Shown here: positions 26,310-36,841 of the stretch, one piece after another | Layout of the letters: every line of letters starts with the position of its first letter | Position numbering within the stretch: the stretch's first letter is position 1 | Origin: Bryobacteraceae bacterium | Lineage (GTDB): Bacteria; Acidobacteriota; Terriglobia; Bryobacterales; Bryobacteraceae | Length of the DNA: 64,000 nt | Assembly: GCA_019752335.1 (NCBI GenBank) | Contig: JAIEMJ010000011.1 | Span: 124,001 to 188,000, forward strand | Direction: 5' to 3' | Position numbers and translations under genes: made by a program | Notes under the pieces: model-generated | What the model was told of the DNA's origin: nothing | What the model saw: the letters and a program-made list of their open reading frames with translations, nothing else | The model's database searches: none

Positions 26310-28616
26310 ATGCGTTTCTTCGCGTGGCTTCTTCTTCCCTCCAGTTTGGTCCTCGGCCAAAGCGTCGATTTTTCCCGCCAAGTTCACCCGATCTTAGTCT
26401 CCCGCTGCCTCAGTTGCCACACTGGTGACCGTGGCCAGGCCGGCCTGTCGGTTGGGACGCGCGACGCGTTGGTGAAGGGCGGCGTTAGCGGGTCGGCGCT
26501 CGTGCCGGGCAACGCCGCGAAGTCGCCGCTGGTCCAGCGGTTGAAGGGCCTGGGTGGCCAGCGTATGCCGCTGGCTGGCGCCGCGTTGAGCGAGTCCGAA
26601 ATTGGCTTGATCGAACGTTGGGTGAACGAGGGCGCCGTGGTGAATGCGGTGGACCCCGGTCAGCGCTCCTTCTCGCTGGCCTTGAAGCCACCGCCCGCCA
26701 AGAGCCTCGACGAGGTACTGGCCGCCTATCAGCGCCAGCATCAGATTACGCCGCCGGCGCCAGTTTCGGACTCGCTTTTCGCGCGACGCGCCTACCTCGA
26801 TCTTTGGGGCTTGCTGCCCACGCCCGCGGAACAAGCGCGCTTCGTCAATGACACGCGCCCGGGCAAACGTGCCCTGCTGGTGGATGAGTTGCTCGCCGTG
26901 CGCCAGCCCTACGCCGAGCATTGGGTGAGCTTCTGGAATGACTTGCTCCATAACGACGAGGGCGTTACTTATATTGGGGAGCGGCAAACGATTACGCCGT
27001 GGCTGCTGAAGTCGCTGCGGGAGAACCGGCCTTACCACGAGTTCGTACAAGCGCTGCTGAGTCCGATTGCGCCGGACGATCCGGCCGGCTTCCTGAAAGG
27101 CGTGAATTGGCGCGGCACGGTGAACGCGTCGCAAACTCCGGTGATGCAAGCGGCGCAGAATAGCGCGCAGGTATTTCTGGGAGTGAATCTCAAGTGTAAC
27201 TCCTGCCACGATAGTTTCATCAGCCATTGGAAATTGAAAGAAGCTTATGGCTTGGCGAGTTTTTTCGCGAATGACTTGGTAAAGGAGCCGCTCGAAGTCG
27301 CCCGTTGTGATTCGGGCACGGGCGTGATGGCGTCGCCGCAGTTTCTGTTTCCGGAGTTAGGTGGCGTGGAAGCGACCGCTTCCTTGGTGGAACGGCGGGC
27401 AGCGGCGGCGCGGTTGTTCACCGCCAAGGAGAATGGCCTATTCTCACGGACCATCGTCAATCGGATTTGGAAGCGGTTACTCGGGCATGGTCTGGTGGAA
27501 CCGGCGGACGAAATGGAATCCCCGGCTTGGTCGCCCGAGTTACTCGACTGGCTCGCGGCGGACTTCGTCGCGCACAAGTACGACTTACATCACTTACTCC
27601 GCCGCATTATGACGTCGGCGGCTTACTCGTTGCCCGCCGTGCCGGCCGGCCAAATGCGGGACACGAGCTACGTCTTTCGCGGGCCCTGGCCGCGCCGCCT
27701 GACGGCCGAGCAGTTCTCCGACGCCATCTCTTCGATCACCGGCGAATGGCGCATCCGCGCCGATAGCCGTCCGGTACCGGGAGTCTACGCGCGGGAGTGG
27801 CGCTTCAAGCCAAACTCACTGACGCGCGCCCTCGGGCGGCCGATGCGCGACGGCGCGGTGACCGAGCGGCTCACTGAGTCCTCCACCTTGCAGGGCATGG
27901 AACTGGCCAATGGCGAAGTGCTGACGACGATGCTCCGCGAAGGCGCGAAGCGTCTGCTGGATCAGGTGGACGCCGCGCCGACGAACCTGTTCGACAGCGG
28001 ACTGCTCCGGGCGCAGAGCCGGGTGAAGGTGGATATCGACGTCACGGGACGCAAGCAGTTACGGTTATTGATGGTGGATGTCGATTCGTATGATCCGGCG
28101 CGCGTCGAAGCCGGGTGGGGCGAAGCGGAACTGGAAGGCCCTTCCGGGAAAGTGCCGCTGTCTTCGCTGCGCGCGTCGGCGCCGTTCAAGCAAGCGACTT
28201 TTACTCTCTACAAAGACAAGTTACAACTGCCGGTGATCACGTCGGCGATTCCAAATGAACTTGTTTTCGATATCGCGGGGAAAGGCTATACGCGGTTCCG
28301 GGCCCTGCTGGCCATGGACGACCGTTCGAACGACAGCGAAATTAATCCCGCCATCCGCGCCTTCGTTTTTGACGAAACGCCGAATGAACGCAAATTGGTC
28401 GCCGTGACGGGCGATACTCCCCTGCCCCGGCCCACGCCGGTGCAGGGCGCGGCCAAAATTGTCGCGCAACTCTATCAGCACGCCGTGGGCCGCGCGCCCA
28501 CCGCGGACGAAGCGCGCATCGCCGTTGGTTTGCTGGGCGAAAAACCCACGCGGCAAGGTTTAGAGGACTTACTCTGGACCGTCTTCCTGTCGCCCGAATT
28601 TCAGTTTGTGAGGTAA
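26310..28616 (+). CDS. exported cytochrome-c-domain, DUF1549 and DUF1553 protein
   Basis: A 768-residue protein; the ATG at 26310 gives a signal peptide (MRFFAWLLLPSSLVLGQ), with 26301 as an alternative. A Planctomycete-type cytochrome c domain comes first, with CLSCHTGD (CxxCH haem site) near residue 35, and a GGQRMPLAG methionine region. DUF1549 follows (about 140-340: FARRAYLDLWGLLPTPAEQA, with a second CNSCHD near residue 300), then DUF1553 (about 370-700: TIVNRIWKRLLGHGLVEPAD, LDWLAADFVAHKYDLHHLL). The family, usually paired with DUF1501, is of unknown reaction. It begins a run with the following DUF1501 and thiolase genes. Confidence 0.92.
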   Translation: MRFFAWLLLPSSLVLGQSVDFSRQVHPILVSRCLSCHTGDRGQAGLSVGTRDALVKGGVSGSALVPGNAAKSPLVQRLKGLGGQRMPLAGAALSESEIGLIERWVNEGAVVNAVDPGQRSFSLALKPPPAKSLDEVLAAYQRQHQITPPAPVSDSLFARRAYLDLWGLLPTPAEQARFVNDTRPGKRALLVDELLAVRQPYAEHWVSFWNDLLHNDEGVTYIGERQTITPWLLKSLRENRPYHEFVQALLSPIAPDDPAGFLKGVNWRGTVNASQTPVMQAAQNSAQVFLGVNLKCNSCHDSFISHWKLKEAYGLASFFANDLVKEPLEVARCDSGTGVMASPQFLFPELGGVEATASLVERRAAAARLFTAKENGLFSRTIVNRIWKRLLGHGLVEPADEMESPAWSPELLDWLAADFVAHKYDLHHLLRRIMTSAAYSLPAVPAGQMRDTSYVFRGPWPRRLTAEQFSDAISSITGEWRIRADSRPVPGVYAREWRFKPNSLTRALGRPMRDGAVTERLTESSTLQGMELANGEVLTTMLREGAKRLLDQVDAAPTNLFDSGLLRAQSRVKVDIDVTGRKQLRLLMVDVDSYDPARVEAGWGEAELEGPSGKVPLSSLRASAPFKQATFTLYKDKLQLPVITSAIPNELVFDIAGKGYTRFRALLAMDDRSNDSEINPAIRAFVFDETPNERKLVAVTGDTPLPRPTPVQGAAKIVAQLYQHAVGRAPTADEARIAVGLLGEKPTRQGLEDLLWTVFLSPEFQFVR

Positions 28617-28620
28617 GGAA

Positions 28621-30003
28621 ATGAACCGTCGCGATTTTCTGATGAGCAGCGCCCTCGGCGCCCCCGGCTTACTAGCGAGCCAAGCCCAAGCCTTGGCGCC
28701 CAAGGCCGATTGCATGATCCTCCTCTGGATGGCCGGCGGCATGGCGCAGACGGAAACGTTTGACCCGAAGCTCTTTACTCCGTATGAGCCTGGCCTCGCC
28801 TCCAGTGCCGTCCTGAGCACGTTTCCCAAAATTCCCACGACAGTGGACGGCATTCAGATCACCGAAGGCCTGGAGCGCATCGCCAAAGTGCTGGACCGCG
28901 GCACTCTCCTGCGCTCGCATCAAGTGGGCGACTTGGGCCATATTCTGCACACCAAGCATCAATATCATTGGCACACCGGCTACGCGCCGCCGCAGCCCGT
29001 GCCGCTGCCGCACCTCGGCGCCTGGATCGCCAAGATCCGCGGACCAAAGCATCCCGACGTTCCCGCGTTCATCAACATTGGCCAGAATCTGGAACTGGGC
29101 GGCGAAGCCGACGCCTTGAAGGCGTTTCATACGGCCGGCTTCCTCGGCAGCGAATTCGGCCCCTTCAATATTCCCGATCCGAACGACGCCGTCTCCGCCG
29201 TGCGCCCGCCGAAGGAGTTTACGGACTTACGCTTTCGCCGGCGTCACGAAATCTATCAGGAGCTAGTGAAGCGCAATCCGACTCTGCGCGACGCCTCCGA
29301 TTATCAACAAGACGGCCTGGTGGCCGCACTCGAAAACGCCCACCGTTTTCTGGCCTCCCCGGCAGCCAAAGCTTTTGATTTATCGCTGGAACCGAAAGCT
29401 AGTTACGATACTTACAACACGGGTAAGTTCGGTTTGGGCTGCCTGCTTGCGCGACGCCTCGCGGAGACCGGCGCTCGCTTTGTGGAGGTCTCCAGTGAAT
29501 ACATTCCCTTCCGCTTTTGGGACACGCACGAGAACGGCCATTCCCGGGTGGTGGGCATGAAACAGTCGATTGACCGGCCGATCTCGCAATTAATTCTTGA
29601 CCTCGAAGCGCGCGGATTGCTGGACCGCACTTTAGTGGTACTCGCGAGCGAATTCGGCCGCGACATGCTCACCGAAGGCAAGCCAGGCTTGGCCGTGCAG
29701 GACCAGGTGACCGTGCCCGAAAAAATGACCCAGCCCAAGCACTATGGAATGCACCGGCACTTTACCGAAGCGACCAGCGTGTTACTCTTCGGCGGCGGAA
29801 TCAAGAAGGGCTACTTGCACGGCGTGACGGCGGAGGAGCGGCCCTGCAAGGTAGTCCGCGATCCGGTCTCGATCGAAAATCTGCACGCCAGTATCTATCG
29901 CGCCATGGGCATTCCCGCGGACCACGCCTATATTGTGGAGAAGCGGCCCTTCTACGTCACGAAGGATGGCAAGGGCAAAGTGGTGGAGGCGCTGTTCAGC
30001 TAA
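28621..30003 (+). CDS. DUF1501 family protein
   Basis: A 460-residue protein 4 bases after the DUF1549/1553 stop, with AAGGAA before the ATG. It starts with a Tat-like leader (NRRDFLMSSALGAPGLL). Typical DUF1501 elements are MAGGMAQTETFDPKLF, LLRSHQVGDLGHILHTKHQY, SSEYIPFRFWDTHENGHSRV and VVLASEFGRDMLTEG. It is the usual partner of DUF1549/1553 proteins. Exported; function unknown. Confidence 0.92.
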   Translation: MNRRDFLMSSALGAPGLLASQAQALAPKADCMILLWMAGGMAQTETFDPKLFTPYEPGLASSAVLSTFPKIPTTVDGIQITEGLERIAKVLDRGTLLRSHQVGDLGHILHTKHQYHWHTGYAPPQPVPLPHLGAWIAKIRGPKHPDVPAFINIGQNLELGGEADALKAFHTAGFLGSEFGPFNIPDPNDAVSAVRPPKEFTDLRFRRRHEIYQELVKRNPTLRDASDYQQDGLVAALENAHRFLASPAAKAFDLSLEPKASYDTYNTGKFGLGCLLARRLAETGARFVEVSSEYIPFRFWDTHENGHSRVVGMKQSIDRPISQLILDLEARGLLDRTLVVLASEFGRDMLTEGKPGLAVQDQVTVPEKMTQPKHYGMHRHFTEATSVLLFGGGIKKGYLHGVTAEERPCKVVRDPVSIENLHASIYRAMGIPADHAYIVEKRPFYVTKDGKGKVVEALFS

Positions 30004-31164
30004 ATGACCCATGCGTATCTCTGCGACGCGACGCGGACGCCCTTCGGTCGCTATGGTGGCCAACTGGCCACCGTGCGTCCGGACGACCTGGCGGCGATTC
30101 CCCTGCGCGCGTTGCTCGCGCGGAACACTCATCTGGACCCTACAGCCATCGACGACGTGATTCTGGGCTGCGCGAACCAGGCGGGCGAGGACAATCGGAA
30201 CGTGGCGCGGATGGCGCTGTTGCTGGCGGGCTTGCCGGAGAGCGTGCCGGGCGTCACGGTGAATCGGCTCTGCGGCTCCAGCCTCGAAGCGATCGCGAGC
30301 GGCGCGCGCGCCATCCGCGCGGGCGAGGCGTCCGTGATTCTCGCAGGCGGCGTCGAGAGTATGTCGCGCGCGCCCCTCGTGTTGTCCAAGCCCGACGCTC
30401 CATGGTCCCGCACGCAGAAGCTCGAAGACACGACGCTCGGTTGGCGCTTCGTGAATCCGCGCCTGCGCGAGCTGTACGGCGTGGACTCGATGGCCGAAAC
30501 GGCCGAGCATGTCGCCGCCGAATGCGGCATCTCCCGCGAAGCGCAGGACGCCTTTGCGTATCGCAGCCAACAACGCTGCGCCGCCCATTCGTTCGCCAGC
30601 GAGATCACACCAGTGGAGAACGTGAATCAGGACGAGCATCCGCGCCCCGAAACCACGCTGGCGGGCCTGGCGAAGCTGAAGCCGATCCTGGGGGGCACGG
30701 TGACGGCGGGCAACGCCTCTGGCATCAACGATGGCGCCGCCGCGGTGCTCCTGGCCTCGGAGTCCGCCGCCGCAGAACAGGGGCTCACCCCGCGAGCCCG
30801 CATCGTCGCCAGCGCGACGGCCGGCGTGGCGCCGCGGGTGATGGGCCTGGGGCCGGTGCCCGCGACGCGCAAGGTGCTGGCGCTCGCCGGCTTGTCGCTC
30901 GCGCAGATGGACGTGATCGAACTGAACGAGGCCTTCGCCGCCCAAGCGATCGCCGTGCTGCGGCAGTTGGGCCTGCCCGATGACGCCACCCACGTAAATC
31001 CGCACGGCGGCGCTATCGCCTTAGGCCATCCGCTCGGGGCCAGCGGCGCGCGCATCCTGCTCACTGCCGTCGCGGAACTCCATCGCACCGGTGGCCGCTA
31101 TGCGCTCTGTACCATGTGCATCGGCGTGGGCCAAGGCATCGCCGTTATCGTGGAACGCGTTTAG
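30004..31164 (+). CDS. acetyl-CoA acetyltransferase family thiolase (3-oxoadipyl-CoA thiolase-like)
   Basis: A 386-residue thiolase whose ATG directly follows the DUF1501 stop. Catalytic residues are clear: Cys90 in [12 protein letters not shown], the His in [20 protein letters not shown] near residue 343, and Cys372 in [10 protein letters not shown]. The stretch [20 protein letters not shown] is close to PcaF-type 3-oxoadipyl-CoA thiolases, but there are no aromatic-degradation genes nearby, so acetyl-CoA acetyltransferase or beta-oxidation roles remain open. Cytoplasmic. Its end overlaps the convergent permease gene by 20 bases. Confidence 0.9.
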   Translation: MTHAYLCDATRTPFGRYGGQLATVRPDDLAAIPLRALLARNTHLDPTAIDDVILGCANQAGEDNRNVARMALLLAGLPESVPGVTVNRLCGSSLEAIASGARAIRAGEASVILAGGVESMSRAPLVLSKPDAPWSRTQKLEDTTLGWRFVNPRLRELYGVDSMAETAEHVAAECGISREAQDAFAYRSQQRCAAHSFASEITPVENVNQDEHPRPETTLAGLAKLKPILGGTVTAGNASGINDGAAAVLLASESAAAEQGLTPRARIVASATAGVAPRVMGLGPVPATRKVLALAGLSLAQMDVIELNEAFAAQAIAVLRQLGLPDDATHVNPHGGAIALGHPLGASGARILLTAVAELHRTGGRYALCTMCIGVGQGIAVIVERV

Positions 31165-32434
31165 CATAAATCCAGCGGCCGGCACCCAACAGCAGCAACA
31201 GCCCGCCAAAGATCTTCGCTTCGTACAGCCACACATTCTTGATGTCGCTGGTGGGAATCGCCGCGAACAGCAGCGCGAGCAGGGTCACCGCGATCCCGCA
31301 CACCGGGGCGAGCCGTAGACCGGCTTTCCAGCTACAGAGGAAGATATAGAGGAAGGGCACGAAGCTGCTGAGCACCATCAGCGACACGAGTTCCTGATAG
31401 GCCGCGCGGAGCGTATCGCCCAACTGCATCAGCAGCAGCAGCGCGATGCTGACGCCGGCCAGGGTGAGCATCGACATATGCGGCGTCTGCCAGCGGGGAT
31501 GTACGCGCGCGAAGATGGGCGGCAGCAAACCGTCACGCGCCGCCGCGTAGGACAAGCGCGCCGTTCCGGAGCCAATGCCGCCGAACTGGCCCAGCACCGT
31601 CAACATGGAGAGCGCCGCGAAGACCGCCGGCAGCCACGCCGGGCCCGCCGCCGCGACTTGCATGAAGCCGTAGAGCTCGCTGATGGTGTCCGCTTTTTGC
31701 AGCACCACCATGGCCAGCGTCGCGCCGCTGTAGCAAAGGACGGCGAGCAGCGCGGCCAGTCCACCGGCCCGGGCGATGGTGCGCGCGGGATCCCGGATTT
31801 CGCCGCTCATCATGCCGAGTAACTCGAGTCCGGTGAGGGCGAAGGCAATTTGCGACCAGAAACTGAGCGTTTCCCAGGCGAGCGGCGGCGCGAAGTGGAG
31901 CGGCGTGGCGGAGCCTTGCCGCAGATACACGGCCACGCCGGTAACGATGAGCAAGGTGACCATCAGCCACGTCGCCACGCCACCCGCATTCTGGTTCCAG
32001 CGGCCGAGACGCGCGCCCAACAGATTTACGCCGACGCCGACGGCGATCGACGCCACCGCCGCGCTTACGATTAAGGTCCGATGTTCGACCAGCGAAGGAT
32101 CGATGGCGTAGGCGCCGATGCTCATGTAAGCCAAAGCGGCGTTCGGAAACCAACAGGCGATACCCGCCCAGTAGAGCCAGAAAGCGAGAAAGCCATGCCA
32201 TTCGCCGAAGTCTTCGCGCGCCCAGACATATTGCCCACCGGCGTGCGGACGTCGCGCCGCCAGCAAGCCAATGCACTGCGCCATCGGGACCACAAAGAAG
32301 AGGCCGGCCAGGAGAAACAGCGTAACGGACCCTGGGCCCGCGTGCGCCGCCGTGGCGAGCCAGCGCGTGCCGACGATGCTAGACAAGCCAAAGAGTGTGA
32401 CATCGCGCAGCCCGAGCGTGCGGGGCAGGCTCAT
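31145..32434 (-). CDS. APC family amino acid permease
   Basis: A 429-residue membrane protein with about 12 predicted spans, started at the ATG at 32434 ([20 protein letters not shown]). The APC signature region is [19 protein letters not shown], with a glycine-rich unwound helix 1, and later [20 protein letters not shown] in helix 6. It should move amino acids or amines across the inner membrane; the substrate cannot be assigned. A longer frame to 32485 overlaps nadA and is not used. Gap to the nadA stop is 7 bases, so it may be co-transcribed with nadA. Confidence 0.88.
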   Translation of the reverse strand: MSLPRTLGLRDVTLFGLSSIVGTRWLATAAHAGPGSVTLFLLAGLFFVVPMAQCIGLLAARRPHAGGQYVWAREDFGEWHGFLAFWLYWAGIACWFPNAALAYMSIGAYAIDPSLVEHRTLIVSAAVASIAVGVGVNLLGARLGRWNQNAGGVATWLMVTLLIVTGVAVYLRQGSATPLHFAPPLAWETLSFWSQIAFALTGLELLGMMSGEIRDPARTIARAGGLAALLAVLCYSGATLAMVVLQKADTISELYGFMQVAAAGPAWLPAVFAALSMLTVLGQFGGIGSGTARLSYAAARDGLLPPIFARVHPRWQTPHMSMLTLAGVSIALLLLMQLGDTLRAAYQELVSLMVLSSFVPFLYIFLCSWKAGLRLAPVCGIAVTLLALLFAAIPTSDIKNVWLYEAKIFGGLLLLLGAGRWIYAKRVPR

Positions 32435-32441
32435 GGCGGGC

Positions 32442-33368
32442 TTAGAGGGCCAGCATTCGTTCGATGGGTAGCCGCGCGCGAGCAATGGTGTCGGTGGAAA
32501 GCTCGACCCTGGGGCCCAGGTCGCGCAGGCAGTCGCGCAGTTTTTCGAGCGTGTTGCGCTTCATGTAAGGGCACTCGCTGCAGTTGCAATTCTCATTGTT
32601 CACGAACCAGAACTTCTTGTGGGGAGCGCGTTTTTCGAGCGAGAAGCGCACGCCGCTTTCGGTCATCACGATGAACTCGTCATGCGGATGCGCGATGGTC
32701 CAATCGATCAAGGCGGACGTGCTGCCGATGTAGTCGGCGTAGGCGAGGACGTCGGGCGGGCATTCGGGATGCGCGACAATCAGGGCGTCCGGATGCTCGG
32801 CCTTCATTTTGACCAGCCGTCGCGAGGGGAAGGTGGCATGCACCATGCAAGCGCCCTGCCAGATCTTCATATTCTGCCGGCCAGTCTCTTTCTTCACGTA
32901 ATTGCCGAGGTTCACGTCGGGCAGAAAGAGAATCGGCTGGTCCGCCGGAATGGACTGGACGACCTTCACCGCGTTGCGCGACGTGCAGATGATGTCGCTC
33001 TCGGTCTTCACGCCCACGGAGGTATTGATGTAGCTGACGATGACGTGATCTGGGTGGCGGCGGCGGAAGGCGCGGACCTGGTCGGCGGGGCAGGAGTCGA
33101 CGAGGCTGCAGCCGGCTTCCTGGTCCGGCACGATGACGGTCTTTTCTGGATTCAATACCTTGGCGGTCTCGGCCATGAACCAGACGCCGCAGAAAGCGAT
33201 GACGTCGCCGGAGAAGTCCTTGGCCTTGCGGGCGAGCTCCAGGGAGTCACCAATCACGTCGGCGAGTTCCTGAATCTCGGCGTCCTGATAATGATGCGCG
33301 AGGATACAGGCGCCGCGTTCGCGTTTCAGTTCCAGAATCTCGTCGGTAATCGTCGCCGTGGCGGTCAT
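32442..33368 (-). CDS. nadA: quinolinate synthase
   Basis: A 308-residue protein from the ATG at 33368. Family motifs are CILAHHYQDAEIQELADVIG near the N-terminus, VIAFCGVWFMAETAKVLNP with the first cluster cysteine, VAHPECPPDVL with the second, and NCNCSECPYMKRNTLEKL with the third. It condenses iminoaspartate with dihydroxyacetone phosphate to quinolinate in NAD synthesis, using a [4Fe-4S] cluster. No nadB or nadC is in the window. The 15-residue extension to 33413 is not conserved-looking. Confidence 0.96.
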   Translation of the reverse strand: MTATATITDEILELKRERGACILAHHYQDAEIQELADVIGDSLELARKAKDFSGDVIAFCGVWFMAETAKVLNPEKTVIVPDQEAGCSLVDSCPADQVRAFRRRHPDHVIVSYINTSVGVKTESDIICTSRNAVKVVQSIPADQPILFLPDVNLGNYVKKETGRQNMKIWQGACMVHATFPSRRLVKMKAEHPDALIVAHPECPPDVLAYADYIGSTSALIDWTIAHPHDEFIVMTESGVRFSLEKRAPHKKFWFVNNENCNCSECPYMKRNTLEKLRDCLRDLGPRVELSTDTIARARLPIERMLAL

Positions 33369-33493
33369 TGCGTCTTTAGTGTAGCGTAGCGGGTGGCCGG
33401 GCAGCGGAAACACAATTGCAACCTAACGTTCATCGATTCACAATCCGCGTTCGCTAACCTTAGGCCAGTACCCGAGGAGCCCCGCCTATCTAT

Positions 33494-36400
33494 ATGACCC
33501 TTATTCGCCTATCTCTGTTTTTCTCTCTCACCACACTCGCCATGGCCCAGTTTGACTCGGCTGCCGTACTCGGCGCCGTGCGCGACGCCAACGGCGGCGC
33601 CGTTTCCGGCGCCACGGTCACCCTGCGCAACAACAATACGGGGATTGCGCTGACCACCAAGACCGATGCCGGTGGGGACTACATCTTTCCCACCGCCCGG
33701 ATTGGCAACTACAAGGTTTCTGCGGAAATGACTGGCTTCTCCACCGCCGTGGCCGACGGCGTCGTGCTGACGGTAAACGCCCGGCAGCGCGTCGACTTGA
33801 CGCTGCGTCCGGGGCAAGTCACCGAAACGGTGACGGTGACGGATATTACGCCCTTGCTTGAGTCTGATTCGAGCTCTAAAGGACAAGTGGTACAGGCCAA
33901 GCAAATCACGGAGCTACCCGTGCTGGGTCGCACTTACGCGCAACTTGCATTGCTGAGTCCCGGTGTGCGGGAGTCGCAGGTGAGTAATCAGGGCTCGGTG
34001 GCATTTCGCCGCGAAGGTAGTTACAACGTGAACGGCCTGCGTTCGGTATTCAATAACTTTATTCTGGACGGCGTCGATAATAACTTCTACGGCACCACCA
34101 ATCAGGGATACTCGAATCAATCGATTCAGCCCTCGCCGGATTCGGTGGGCGAATTCCGCATGGTGGTGAATGCTTACTCGGCCGAGTTTGGGCGCTCCGG
34201 CGGCGCGGTGATGAACGTGGCGTCGAAGTCGGGGACGAATGAGATTCATGGTTCGTTGTGGAATTTCCTACAAAATGACCGGATGAATGCCACGGGCTTC
34301 TTCAAGCCAGTGGACAACCGGAAGCCGCCGACGAAGCGCAATCAGTTCGGCTTCGCGGTGGGTGGCCCGATTATCAAGAACCGTACCTTCTTCTTCGCTG
34401 ACTTCGAAGGCTCCCGCTGGCGCATCTCTCCGTTCGCGCTGACTTCGGTGCCGAATTCGCAGATGCGCTCTGGAATCCTGCCCGTCGATGTGCGCGTGCC
34501 GGTGCAATTCACGGATGACCAAGGCCGCGCCATTGCCGCGGGTACTGTAATCCCGGCTGGACAAACCGTGCCGATGACGCGCCTGGCTCGCTTCATGATG
34601 AATAACCTGCCAGGAGCGAACCGCCCCGCCCCCGCCGTTGCCTTCAACAACTTGGGCATCGCGAATAACTTTGGTAACTTCGACCGCAATGAGCTCGACG
34701 AGAATAAAGGCGCGATTAAGGTAGATCACCAACTGAAGAGCAACGTCCAAACGTTTTTCCGCTACGCGCAGCGGCACCAGGATATTGCGGCCCCCGCACT
34801 GATTCCCGGTCCGGCGGGTGGAAATAACTTGGGCTTCCTGGATACTTACAACCAACAAGGCATTGCCGGCGTCACGTGGGCGAAGTCCGCCACCGAGGTG
34901 ATTGAGTATCGCTTCGCTGTCACGCGCCTCGGCATGGACCGAACCCCCGCCGCGGTTGGCGGCCCTTCCATGCGCGAGCTATTCGGCATCGGCGGGCTAC
35001 CCGAAGGCGAGCGGATCCGCGGCGGCGTCACGCCGCAGGATATCGTCGGGTTCCCGCGCTACGGCCGCCAGTCGACGAATCCGCAGTCGCAGTTTCCCAC
35101 CACGCTCAATAGCCGCCTGAATCTCTCGAAGAGCCTGTCGCGCCACAATCTGAAGATGGGCTACGAATGGCTAGGCCTGTATATCCGGATCGACGACACT
35201 AACCCGCTTTACGGCATCGACGCTTACGGCGGCGCCTTCTCCCGTCCTGCCACCGGCGTCCCCACCGGCGTGAACAACTCCTGGTATCAGCTCGCGGACT
35301 TCTATTTCGGCGCGCGTAGCTCTTACCAATTGGCCACGCGCCGGTTCGCTGAGGCCCGTCAACAGGGCCATTTCTTCTACCTACAGGACGACTGGAAAGT
35401 AAATACGAAGCTGACCCTCAACCTGGGCCTGCGCTATGACTTGATGAGCCCGGCTTACGACAAGAATAATCAACTGGCCAACTTTGACCCGTCGCGCAAC
35501 GCCTTGGTGACGGCGACGGGTGGCGGTATCACGGACCGCACGCTGCAGCGTCAGCCTTACAACAACTTCTCGCCCCGCCTGGGTGCGGCCTACCAACTGA
35601 ACTCGAAAACGGTAGTCCGGGGCGGCTACGCGCTGGGCTGGAACTTCTGGAATCGCATGGCTTCCGCGGAGTTCCTCAATACCAACGCGCCTTTTGTCAC
35701 GCGCTTCTCCACCAACAACAGCGCCGCGAACCTGGAACGCCCCTGCTCCGGCGACGCCTGGCAGAATTGCTTCCGCACGCGGGAACAAGGCTATCCGGCG
35801 GTGCTGCCGTCGAATGTCATCCTCTACATGGACCGCAACACTCCTTGGGGCTACGTCCAAAACTGGCACTTCACGGTACAACGCCGTCTCTTCAAGGACA
35901 CGCTGCTGGATGTCGCTTACGTGGGCAACAAAGGCTCCCGCCTGCCCGTTCTGGGAGACTTTAATCAGGCTCGCCCGATCACCACGGAAGAAGTGGGACG
36001 CGGACTGACTACGCTGGGCACTTTATTGGCGCGCCGGCCCTATCAAGGCTTCAATAACATTACCGCCGTGGTCCCGACGGGATTCTCGAACTACAATTCG
36101 CTGCAAGTGAAGTTCGAGCATCGCGGCCGCGACCTCACCATCATCAACGCCTTCACTTACTCGAAGGCCATCGATAATGTGGGCCAAGTACTCGAAACGA
36201 CGAACGGCGGCTCGCCCAATCCGCAGGATATTCGGAATCCCGGCAATGACCGCGGACGCTCCAGCTTCGACCAGCGCTTTAACTCGACCACGTCGTTCGT
36301 CTACGAAATGCCCTTCGGCAAAGGCCGCCGCTTCGGCAAGACCATGCCCGGCGCGCTCGACGCGGTGGTGGGTGGCTGGCAGGTCTCTTCCATCATCAAC

Positions 36401-36841
36401 CTGCAAAGCGGCCAACCGTTGAACCTGCGCTACCCTGACGCTTCCGGCATTCTCTCCGATGGCCAACCGGACTTCCTTGGCAATGTCGCCCTACGTCCGA
36501 ATTACGTAGGCGGCGATATCCTCTCGAACGTCACCACGGACCGTCACCTCGGCTACTTCAACCGCGCCGCCGTGGCGATTCCGCCCGTTACCTCGCCCTT
36601 CGGTTCACTCGGCCGCAACGTCGTGTACGGCTTCCCGCTGTACCAGACGAATATGGTCCTCGCCAAGAACTTCTCGATCCGTGAACGCATGCGCCTGCAA
36701 TTCCGTGGCGAGTTCTATAATCTCTTCAACCAGACGAACTTCACCGCTCCCACGGTGGACCTTACCAGCGCCAACTTCGGCCGCGTCACCTCGACGCTTG
36801 ATCCGCGTTTCGTCCAACTGGCGCTGAAGTTTAGCTTCTAA
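33494..36841 (+). CDS. Oar-like TonB-dependent receptor with carboxypeptidase-regulatory domain
   Basis: A 1115-residue outer-membrane receptor. The signal peptide (LIRLSLFFSLTTLAMA) is followed by a carboxypeptidase-regulatory domain (about 20-105: LGAVRDANGGAVSGATVTLR), a plug (about 120-250: YNVNGLRSVFNNFILDGVDN) and a barrel ending in RFVQLALKFSF, with the terminal aromatic typical for outer-membrane proteins. It is related to the receptor at 23096 but clearly diverged. Ligand unknown. Its stop overlaps the stop of the convergent minus-strand barrel gene by 3 bases. Confidence 0.93.
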   Translation: MTLIRLSLFFSLTTLAMAQFDSAAVLGAVRDANGGAVSGATVTLRNNNTGIALTTKTDAGGDYIFPTARIGNYKVSAEMTGFSTAVADGVVLTVNARQRVDLTLRPGQVTETVTVTDITPLLESDSSSKGQVVQAKQITELPVLGRTYAQLALLSPGVRESQVSNQGSVAFRREGSYNVNGLRSVFNNFILDGVDNNFYGTTNQGYSNQSIQPSPDSVGEFRMVVNAYSAEFGRSGGAVMNVASKSGTNEIHGSLWNFLQNDRMNATGFFKPVDNRKPPTKRNQFGFAVGGPIIKNRTFFFADFEGSRWRISPFALTSVPNSQMRSGILPVDVRVPVQFTDDQGRAIAAGTVIPAGQTVPMTRLARFMMNNLPGANRPAPAVAFNNLGIANNFGNFDRNELDENKGAIKVDHQLKSNVQTFFRYAQRHQDIAAPALIPGPAGGNNLGFLDTYNQQGIAGVTWAKSATEVIEYRFAVTRLGMDRTPAAVGGPSMRELFGIGGLPEGERIRGGVTPQDIVGFPRYGRQSTNPQSQFPTTLNSRLNLSKSLSRHNLKMGYEWLGLYIRIDDTNPLYGIDAYGGAFSRPATGVPTGVNNSWYQLADFYFGARSSYQLATRRFAEARQQGHFFYLQDDWKVNTKLTLNLGLRYDLMSPAYDKNNQLANFDPSRNALVTATGGGITDRTLQRQPYNNFSPRLGAAYQLNSKTVVRGGYALGWNFWNRMASAEFLNTNAPFVTRFSTNNSAANLERPCSGDAWQNCFRTREQGYPAVLPSNVILYMDRNTPWGYVQNWHFTVQRRLFKDTLLDVAYVGNKGSRLPVLGDFNQARPITTEEVGRGLTTLGTLLARRPYQGFNNITAVVPTGFSNYNSLQVKFEHRGRDLTIINAFTYSKAIDNVGQVLETTNGGSPNPQDIRNPGNDRGRSSFDQRFNSTTSFVYEMPFGKGRRFGKTMPGALDAVVGGWQVSSIINLQSGQPLNLRYPDASGILSDGQPDFLGNVALRPNYVGGDILSNVTTDRHLGYFNRAAVAIPPVTSPFGSLGRNVVYGFPLYQTNMVLAKNFSIRERMRLQFRGEFYNLFNQTNFTAPTVDLTSANFGRVTSTLDPRFVQLALKFSF

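Noticed and set aside
29782-31005. 407-codon minus-strand frame
   Set aside because: It overlaps the thiolase gene antisense and has no recognisable domain.
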